Shown here piece after piece: positions 1-4,082 of a DNA stretch of 7,684 bases (positions are counted from its first letter, which is position 1; every line of letters starts with the position of its first letter). Where the stretch lies: contig CAYZXU010000116.1 of the NCBI GenBank assembly GCA_964482535.1, positions 1 to 7,684 on the forward strand, given 5' to 3'. A program made the translations under genes and the position numbers. The notes beneath the pieces were generated by a model. It had not been told where the DNA came from. It searched no databases and was given only the letters and a program-made list of their open reading frames with translations. This DNA comes from CAYZXU01 sp964482535 (GTDB lineage: Bacteria; Desulfobacterota; Desulfobacteria; Desulfobacterales; BuS5).

Positions 1-1
1 G

Positions 2-412
2 ATGGTTCAGACCACTGAAAACAAGGAACAGATTCTCCTGATGCTGTATGATGGAGCCCTGAAGTTTATAAACTCGGCGCTCTTGGGGGTTGAAAAGAAA
101 AATCCGAGAATCAGAGGTGAAAACATATCAAAAATCATAAGTATTATTACGGAGCTTGATTGTGCGCTGGACAGAAAAATGGATAATCAGTTAATAAAAA
201 ATCTATCTGGTCTCTATCAGTATATGATAAACCGTCTGACCATTGCCAATGTCAATAATAACACCGATGCTCTTAATGAGGTTGGAAGACTCCTTACAGA
301 ATTAAAAGACGCGTTTAAAGAAGCAGCGAAAAAAAACGATGACAGTTTATTATCCGTCCAAGCTCAAGATGTGAAAACAAGAAAAAGGGAAGGAATTGTT
401 TTTGCAGCTTAA
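2..412 (+). CDS. fliS: Flagellar export chaperone FliS (5' end probably outside window)
   Basis: FliS is a cytoplasmic helical-bundle chaperone. It binds the disordered C-terminus of flagellin, keeps it monomeric and helps deliver it to the flagellar export apparatus. The family signature is the segment LLMLYDGALKFI at residues 12-23 from the first in-window ATG, followed by amphipathic helices and the C-terminal stretch with LLTELKDAFKEA. In typical FliS proteins of about 125-145 residues the LMLYDG motif lies near residue 24-28, so roughly 12-15 N-terminal residues seem to be missing. The ATG at position 2 is therefore probably an internal Met (in the usual T-x-x-x-x-Q-I-L-L-M-L context) and the gene is cut by the window edge. 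flaG follows 35 nt downstream on the same strand, which fits a filament-assembly operon; fliC and fliD would be expected upstream. The family call is confident; the start is not. Confidence 0.93.
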   Translation: MVQTTENKEQILLMLYDGALKFINSALLGVEKKNPRIRGENISKIISIITELDCALDRKMDNQLIKNLSGLYQYMINRLTIANVNNNTDALNEVGRLLTELKDAFKEAAKKNDDSLLSVQAQDVKTRKREGIVFAA

Positions 413-447
413 ATAAAAACGGTTGTAAAAAAACAGGAGGTGTTAAA

Positions 448-894
448 ATGAATACAATAATGAATAATATAACAGGTACAACCAATATCCAGCCCGCCCC
501 TGCTCTATCACAGTCTACGCTTTCTGAAACCAAATCTCAGAGAGCCAAATCTGACAAACAGGTCGTAAAGCAGGCCGTTGAGCCCGATTCAAAGGCAGAG
601 GCAATGGCAGAAAAAATGGCAGAGGAAAAAACAGAGGAAAAAACAGAGGAAAAAGAGCCTGAAGCCAGAAGCAATGTCTCTCAGGATCAGTTAAACGAAC
701 TGCAGAATAAGATGCAGAGAATACGTAACATAGGGATTAGTTTTTCTGTGCATGAAACAAGCGGCAAAACAATAGCAAAAATAATTGATAAAGAAACCGG
801 TAATGTAATAAAAGAGATCCCCTCGGAAAAGCTGCTGGAACTCTCTGACAAGCTAAACGAAATGATCGGTATTTTTTTTGACGAAAAAGTATAA
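448..894 (+). CDS. flaG: Flagellar protein FlaG
   Basis: This is a FlaG/YvyC-family protein of 148 residues. Members are encoded with filament genes and influence filament length; the biochemical role is not settled. Residues 1 to about 75 are a low-complexity, Ala/Lys/Glu-rich arm. The conserved domain covers about 83-148: an amphipathic helix (LNELQNKMQRI), then the strand-turn-strand core ISFSVHETSGKTIAKIIDKETGNVIKEIP and the closing helix ending MIGIFFDEKV, which is the diagnostic FlaG end. The ATG has a strong Shine-Dalgarno sequence, AGGAGG at 435-440, 7 nt upstream. It lies 35 nt after fliS with no terminator between them, so co-transcription is likely. The arm contains an in-frame three-unit 12-bp tandem repeat (619-654). 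The ribosome-binding region reads ACAGGAGGTGT and resembles a CsrA-type ACA-GGA site; with csrA-fliW next door, control by CsrA is possible but unproven. Confidence 0.93.
   Translation: MNTIMNNITGTTNIQPAPALSQSTLSETKSQRAKSDKQVVKQAVEPDSKAEAMAEKMAEEKTEEKTEEKEPEARSNVSQDQLNELQNKMQRIRNIGISFSVHETSGKTIAKIIDKETGNVIKEIPSEKLLELSDKLNEMIGIFFDEKV
619..654 (+). repeat. Three-unit 12-bp in-frame tandem repeat in flaG
   Basis: Three consecutive 12-bp units occur: GCAGAGGAAAAA once, then ACAGAGGAAAAA twice, differing only at the first base. They encode AEEK-TEEK-TEEK at residues 58-69 of FlaG. The unit is a multiple of three, so copy-number change would alter arm length without a frameshift. Confidence 0.9.
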
Positions 895-1082
895 TTTTTT
901 GTTGTTTCAAATTATTAACAGAACCAAACATCCTCTTTCTTTTCTCCATCAGCCGCCGGTTATATTTCCCTGACAAAAAAATCTGCTTGATTTTGCCCTG
1001 TAACCGGGGTATTATTTTTCCAATTGATGTTTTTTTCTATTTTTTTTAAAAAATATTATTATATAAGAGTTAAATAAAAAAA

Positions 1083-1877
1083 ATGAACATTGAAGAAATA
1101 AAAACTATAATTATGCACGAGCTTCCCAATATAGTCCGCACGGATGATGAAGTACGCCGGCTTATTCTGGATATCAGCCACAACCAGTTCCTCACCCGAT
1201 ATGAGTCTGACAGGCGTTTTGATAAAATCATGGACGAGCTGGCAGATCAGCGCAAAAAATCTGACGCAAGATGGGCGGAAAATCAACGAAAATCTGACGA
1301 AAATCAACGAAAATCTGACGAAAAATGGGCAGAAAATCAGGCAAAATGGGACGAAAATCAAAAAAAATCTGACGAAAAATGGGCAGAAAATCAGGCAAAA
1401 TTGCTGGCATTAGAAAAAAGGTCTGACGAACGATGGGAAAATAATTATTTAGAGCTTAAAAAACTGCATAAAAAGTACGACAGCGCCATAGGAGCCATTG
1501 GCTCACGCTGGGGGTTATATTCAGAAGAATCATTTCGCAACGGGCTTAAAGGTATTTTAGAGGAAAATTTTGATATAGAAGTAATTAACATAAATGAATT
1601 TGACGATGAGGGGTTTGTTTTCGGAAGACCGGATCAGGTAGAACTGGATATCATCATAAAAAACGGGACTCTTATTATATGTGAATTAAAATCTTCCATC
1701 AGTAAATCCGATATGTATATATTTGAAAGAAAAGTAAGATTCTATGAAAAAAATCATAAAAGGCAGGTAAGTAAAATGATCGTCATCTCTCCCATGGTTG
1801 ACGAAAGAGCCAAACCTGTTGCTGAAAAACTCGGCATACAGATTTACACAAGCGCTGAGAATGTGGAAAAACTATAG
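1083..1877 (+). CDS. DUF3782 / PD-(D/E)XK nuclease-like protein with coiled-coil repeat
   Basis: A 264-residue protein with three parts. Residues 1 to about 57 are a helical N-terminal segment. Residues 59-105 are a highly repetitive, charged, probably coiled-coil region built of alternating 11- and 7-residue units (KSDxxWAENQx and KxDENQx). Residues about 132-264 form a globular domain. That domain carries a PD-(D/E)XK-like core: an acidic helix (YSEESF, 146-151), D189 in LDIII, then E201-L-K203 in CELKSS on the next strand, followed by a strand with VSKMIVISPMV. This matches the DUF3782 group, predicted restriction-endonuclease-fold proteins of unknown function. Activity is inferred from the D...ExK pattern only. 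The Shine-Dalgarno is weak (TAAGAG at 1064-1069, 13 nt before the ATG), so the start is less certain than the frame. It sits between the flagellar genes and csrA-fliW and looks like an unrelated insertion there. Confidence 0.85.
   Translation: MNIEEIKTIIMHELPNIVRTDDEVRRLILDISHNQFLTRYESDRRFDKIMDELADQRKKSDARWAENQRKSDENQRKSDEKWAENQAKWDENQKKSDEKWAENQAKLLALEKRSDERWENNYLELKKLHKKYDSAIGAIGSRWGLYSEESFRNGLKGILEENFDIEVININEFDDEGFVFGRPDQVELDIIIKNGTLIICELKSSISKSDMYIFERKVRFYEKNHKRQVSKMIVISPMVDERAKPVAEKLGIQIYTSAENVEKL
1257..1397 (+). repeat. 54-bp period tandem repeat encoding the coiled-coil arm
   Basis: The DNA repeats with a 54-bp period, equal to 18 residues (11 + 7). The clearest pair starts at 1311 and 1365 and is identical for 37 bases. 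Two substituted bases precede each copy and similarity continues upstream. An earlier, more diverged unit begins at 1257. The near-identity at DNA level suggests recent duplication or recombination. Confidence 0.9.
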
Positions 1878-1909
1878 CAATACTTTTTAAAAACCGTATG
1901 ATGGTGCAG

Positions 1910-2353
1910 CTACTCATTTCCTGCAAAGCTGAGTATGGGGTATCTGCAAGAATATAAACCGTTATCCAGAACCATCTGAACAGCTTCATATCTCAATATG
2001 TTAATAAGAAGCGGTCCCATAAGATTTGCTGTTATATTATCAGGCGATCCCTTAGGCGCATTAACCACCACATAAAGCTTCAAGTTTTTTTCTCCGTCAG
2101 CCTCCCATGACATTTCCCTGAGGGTCGGTTTTATATCAACGGAATAATCCGCTTTAAACAGATAAGGATTAATGATCGCAAAGCCCAAATAAGGGTCATC
2201 CACAGAATGATACCAGTAAAAAGGCAGCATCTCTTTACGCTCCAGAAGAATAAAACGTTTTTTCCCTTGAAAACCGGGCATGCCCGAAGGCATTATAATA
2301 ATTTTTTCTTCTTCAATCTGAATTGTCCCAAACTGTGCAGTTTCTATTTCCAA
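1910..2353 (-). CDS. fliW: Flagellar assembly factor FliW (CsrA antagonist), TTG start
   Basis: FliW binds CsrA and relieves its repression of flagellin translation; free flagellin in turn sequesters FliW, coupling filament synthesis to export. The 147-residue protein has the family layout: N-terminal EIETAQFGTIQI, the MPSGMPGFQGKKRFILLE motif (21-38), a central YLGFAIINPYLF strand (55-66), and the C-terminal LLINILRYEAVQMVLDNGLY block (115-134) ending SCRYPIL. The start is TTG at 2353-2351. It is supported by AAGGAG 8 nt upstream and by alignment of MEIET with the usual FliW N-terminus. The Shine-Dalgarno lies within the last codons of csrA, whose stop is only 5 nt before this start, so translation is probably coupled. 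It converges with the DUF3782 gene across about 32 nt in which I see no convincing terminator. Confidence 0.95.
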   Translation of the reverse strand: MEIETAQFGTIQIEEEKIIIMPSGMPGFQGKKRFILLERKEMLPFYWYHSVDDPYLGFAIINPYLFKADYSVDIKPTLREMSWEADGEKNLKLYVVVNAPKGSPDNITANLMGPLLINILRYEAVQMVLDNGLYSCRYPILSFAGNE

Positions 2354-2358
2354 AACCT

Positions 2359-2601
2359 TTACTCCTTCAATCCTTTTTTTCGCAAAATGCCGGCAGCCCT
2401 TGTAAAATCAGTTAACACTCCTTGAGATGACTTAAGATTCTCTTCTCTAATTTTTTCATAAACCTCATGCCTGAAAATATTTACCTGTCCAGGAGCATCT
2501 ATGCCTATCCTTACACTTCCTTTGGCAACTTCAATAATGCTTATAACTATATCATCACCAATATTAATGCGCTCACCGATTTTTCTTTTCAATACAAGCA
2601 C
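2359..2601 (-). CDS. csrA: Carbon storage/translational regulator CsrA, GTG start
   Basis: CsrA is a small dimeric RNA-binding protein that recognises GGA-containing sites, often over Shine-Dalgarno sequences, and blocks translation; in FliW-containing bacteria flagellin mRNA is the classic target. The protein is 80 residues from GTG: VLVLKRKIGERINIGDDI (1-18), then VRIGIDAPGQVNIFRHEVY (30-48). It includes R44, equivalent to the key RNA-binding Arg44 of E. coli CsrA. The frame stays open upstream to 2652, but GTG at 2601 is chosen because it aligns with the canonical MLVLTRK start and has AAAGGAG at the right distance. The tail after about residue 55 is longer than in 61-residue enteric CsrA; extended tails are known in CsrA proteins regulated by FliW, so the tail is a plausible FliW contact. 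It is followed by fliW with a 5-nt gap. A perfect inverted repeat abuts its Shine-Dalgarno. Confidence 0.96.
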   Translation of the reverse strand: MLVLKRKIGERINIGDDIVISIIEVAKGSVRIGIDAPGQVNIFRHEVYEKIREENLKSSQGVLTDFTRAAGILRKKGLKE

Positions 2602-2606
2602 AGATT

Positions 2607-2613
2607 CTCCTTT
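2607..2613 (-). promoter_or_regulatory. Shine-Dalgarno of csrA, fixes the GTG start
   Basis: The minus strand reads AAAGGAG, then five bases, then GTG at 2601. This site, with the protein alignment, decides the start. Its GGA core could also bind CsrA itself, as in known csrA autoregulation; that is inference. Confidence 0.8.
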
Positions 2614-2647
2614 ATATAATCTGCTTATAAATGTAAGCAGATTATAT
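2614..2647. repeat. Perfect 14-bp inverted repeat upstream of csrA
   Basis: The arms ATATAATCTGCTTA (2614-2627) and TAAGCAGATTATAT (2634-2647) are exact reverse complements around a 6-base centre. The repeat abuts the csrA Shine-Dalgarno. It could be a two-fold operator, with half-site centres 20 bp apart on the same DNA face, or an RNA hairpin in the csrA leader if transcription starts further upstream. Confidence 0.9.
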
Positions 2648-2652
2648 GCCAA
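2636..2652 (-). promoter_or_regulatory. Candidate sigma54 (-24/-12) promoter of csrA-fliW
   Basis: The minus strand reads TTGGCA, six bases, then CTGCTT. This gives the required GG-N10-GC core (GG at 2650-2649, GC at 2638-2637) and a TTGGCA element typical of RpoN promoters. Transcription would start near 2625, leaving a leader of about 24 nt before the GTG. A TATAAT inside it could be read as a sigma70 -10, but no -35 lies at normal spacing: the only TTGACG is 24 bp away. Not experimentally supported. Confidence 0.45.
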
Positions 2653-2812
2653 TTAAAAACAATTTGCTCACGTCAAGTTTAATGTCTTTTAATTTTTTTT
2701 TTTTTATGTTATACTGTTTTTGATTTTTTAGAAAAAAGGCATTTAACAATATATGATGAACCTTTAAAAAATCTTAAATTCAAGCCATACAAATCTTGAA
2801 AAAAGAAGGCTT

Positions 2813-2841
2813 TTGAAAAACATTCAATATCGTCATATATA
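2813..2841 (+). promoter_or_regulatory. Candidate sigma70 promoter of the four-cysteine small protein gene
   Basis: TTGAAA (2813-2818) and TATATA (2836-2841) are separated by 17 bp. Transcription would start near 2848, giving a leader of about 29 nt ahead of the ATG at 2877. The surrounding DNA is very AT-rich, so a chance match is possible. Confidence 0.45.
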
Positions 2842-2876
2842 AATAATGTCCATAAATAATATTTTGAAGGGAGATT

Positions 2877-3023
2877 ATGTCAGTAAAAAACCCCGAGTGT
2901 CCGCTTTATAATCCTTTAAACTGTAAAGAATACTATAATCCAAAGCTGTGTGCATTTGTAAGAAAAGACAAGGTATGTCTTAAAAAAAAAAAGCCAAAAC
3001 CTAAGGTAAAATCCAAAGAATAA
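2877..3023 (+). CDS. Small four-cysteine basic protein, unknown function
   Basis: A 48-residue reading frame from ATG to TAA, preceded by AAGGGAG three bases before the start and by a plausible promoter. I do not recognise a named family. It has four cysteines at residues 8, 16, 25 and 34 (spacing C-x7-C-x8-C-x8-C), each in a short recurring context (ECPLYNP, NCKEYYNP, LCAF, VCL). A Lys/Pro-rich tail (residues 36-48) makes it strongly basic. No signal peptide or membrane segment is visible. Four evenly spaced cysteines suggest a small zinc- or other metal-binding domain, and the basic tail could contact nucleic acid; both are inference. It is divergent from csrA and convergent with yqgE/algH, whose stop is 22 nt away. 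The good ribosome site, cysteine pattern and lack of a competing gene make it probably real. Confidence 0.75.
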   Translation: MSVKNPECPLYNPLNCKEYYNPKLCAFVRKDKVCLKKKKPKPKVKSKE

Positions 3024-3045
3024 TATAATGCAGCAAATGAGCGAA

Positions 3046-3615
3046 TCAGGCATGCCCTGCTGTTGTTGACAATACAGCAGGATTTATTCCTATTTTTTTA
3101 ATCGCCCTGCTCCATCGATCCTCCACTGGAACATCGAAGATTATTTCTTGAACAACAGGGCAGGTAAGCCATGCATTATTCATTATTTCATTTTCAAGCT
3201 GCCCTTTTCCCCAGCCGGCACAGCCAAGAGAAATAACAAATGATTCAGGTCCCTTGCCTATTGCTATTGCTTTTAGAATATCAATAGTATTGCTGAGGGC
3301 AAGATCAGGAGTGATCATAAAACAGTCCTGCCATGAAAAAGGCGAACCGTGAAGTACAAATATTTCGTTAATATGCACAGGACCGCCGATATGTACAGGT
3401 ATTAATTCAGTTTCAGGTATATTATCCAGCTCAAGCTCTTTGAATATATGCATTCCAGTGAGGTTTGAATGAATACGGTTTAAGATTATGCCCATCACAC
3501 CCTCCTGAGTATGTTCGCATATACATGAAACAGTCCTGCGAAAATTCATATCATTCAGGTCCGGCATTGCCAGAAGAAACTGACCCTTTAAAAAGCTTGA
3601 AATATTTTCCTGCAT
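3046..3615 (-). CDS. YqgE/AlgH family protein (DUF179)
   Basis: A 189-residue member of the UPF0301/DUF179 family, compact alpha/beta proteins of unknown biochemical function. Pseudomonas AlgH was linked genetically to alginate control and E. coli YqgE is the other reference. Family landmarks in order: LKGQFLLAMPDLNDMNF (9-25), the CEH-x3-GVMGIILNR block (33-47), HIGGPV (75-80), FVLHG (86-90), the diagnostic GCAGWGKGQLENEI (131-144) with NAWL (147-150), then IIFDVP-x4-W (158-168) and the terminal AGHA. The ATG at 3615-3613 has AGGA five bases upstream, and the length is full for the family. In many proteobacteria yqgE is followed by yqgF; here it is followed convergently by the four-cysteine small gene, so it appears monocistronic. 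Cytoplasmic; no signal peptide. Confidence 0.95.
   Translation of the reverse strand: MQENISSFLKGQFLLAMPDLNDMNFRRTVSCICEHTQEGVMGIILNRIHSNLTGMHIFKELELDNIPETELIPVHIGGPVHINEIFVLHGSPFSWQDCFMITPDLALSNTIDILKAIAIGKGPESFVISLGCAGWGKGQLENEIMNNAWLTCPVVQEIIFDVPVEDRWSRAIKKIGINPAVLSTTAGHA
3056..3098 (+). terminator. Possible terminator for the small protein gene, inside the yqgE/algH 3' end
   Basis: CCTGCTGT (3056-3063) and ACAGCAGG (3074-3081) form a perfect 8-bp stem with a 10-base loop. A T-rich stretch ends in seven Ts at 3092-3098. The T-run is about 10 bases beyond the stem, so this is a weak intrinsic terminator at best, and the sequence also codes for the YqgE/AlgH C-terminus on the other strand. 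Confidence 0.3.
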
Positions 3616-3706
3616 ATTTATCCTGTTTTACTTTATTTCCTTTTGTTTTTTCCAAAAAGATTCTACAGAAATTTACAAACTGAATAACTGTTTAATATTG
3701 TTAACC

Positions 3707-3801
3707 TTGGTGGATTCGTCGCTACGCTCCTTAATCCACCCTACAATTTTATATAAAAGTTGGTAGTTTGTAGGGTGGATTAAGCGAAGCGAATCCACCA
3801 A
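3707..3801. repeat. REPIN-like inverted REP doublet, copy A
   Basis: A 95-bp nearly palindromic element. Its ends are TTGGTGGATTCG (3707-3718) and the exact reverse complement (3790-3801). Each half is itself a hairpin: GGTGGATT/AATCCACC at 3709-3716/3733-3740 with a 16-nt loop, and at 3774-3781/3792-3799 with a 10-nt loop. Read outward from the centre, each hairpin is preceded by GTAG (CTAC at 3741-3744, GTAG at 3770-3773), the 5' tetranucleotide typical of REP sequences mobilised by RAYT (TnpA_REP) transposases. The 25-nt spacer is AT-rich. No transposase or clear target duplication is present, so this is a non-autonomous element. It lies between the divergent yqgE/algH and htpG genes. Confidence 0.85.
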
Positions 3802-4071
3802 AAAGCATTGAAAAATATTGATTGTTGACCAATTTTTTACCTTAAATATCAAAATAGTTAGAATGGGACAAAATAAATTTGTAAATTTCTGATTCTAAAT
3901 ATTTTTATTGTTAAATTTTATTATATTATCCATTTAAAGTCAAATATGATGTTTATTTAAACCGAAAAAGCCGGATTAACTTCAATAAAACATTATATTG
4001 ACATTTAAGAATTAATATCCATGTTTTTACAAGATTTTAAATAACAAATATTAATTTCATAAAATCACCAT
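3802..4071. other. AT-rich non-coding leader upstream of htpG
   Basis: No coding frame, RNA gene or extended repeat could be supported in this stretch. Together with 3616-3706 and copy A of the REP doublet it makes up the 467-bp gap between yqgE/algH and htpG. Its one interpretable signal is the heat-shock-like promoter near 3998-4024. Confidence 0.6.
3998..4024 (+). promoter_or_regulatory. Candidate heat-shock-type promoter of htpG
   Basis: TTGACA (3998-4003) is followed after 13 bp by ATCCATGT (4017-4024), matching six of eight positions of the sigma32 -10 consensus CCCCATNT. No sigma70 -10 lies 16-18 bp after the TTGACA. The site is about 60-85 nt upstream of htpG, a classic sigma32 target in proteobacteria. 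The match is partial and AT-rich context weakens it. Confidence 0.4.
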
Positions 4072-4077
4072 AAGGAG
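4072..4077 (+). promoter_or_regulatory. Shine-Dalgarno of htpG, fixes the ATG at 4083
   Basis: AAGGAG ends 5 nt before the ATG at 4083. An in-frame GTG at 4077 overlaps the Shine-Dalgarno and therefore cannot be the start served by it. Confidence 0.85.
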
Positions 4078-4082
4078 TGAAA

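Noticed and set aside
956..1007. A flaG terminator formed by CCGGTTA (956-962) and TAACCGG (1001-1007).
   Set aside because: A 7-bp stem with a 38-base loop is not convincing, and the T-rich DNA after it is general to this region.
1059..1413. Open frames on both strands across the DUF3782 repeat, with repetitive predicted proteins.
   Set aside because: They arise because a 54-bp repeat free of stops in one frame tends to be open in others. Only the 1083-1877 frame continues into a recognisable domain.
2602..2652. A longer csrA with 17 extra N-terminal residues.
   Set aside because: The extension runs through the palindrome and the Shine-Dalgarno, lacks its own ribosome site, and CsrA proteins begin at the LVLxRK segment.
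2641..2676. A sigma70 promoter for csrA (TTGACG ... TATAAT on the minus strand).
   Set aside because: The spacing is 24 bp, far from 16-18 bp, and no alternative -35 is present.
2693..2705. A run of 13 T as a terminator.
   Set aside because: No GC-rich stem precedes it on the plus strand and no gene ends there; it is part of an AT-rich divergent intergenic region.
3707..3801. CRISPR repeats.
   Set aside because: Only two distant elements, each a hairpin doublet, with no regular spacer array and no cas genes.
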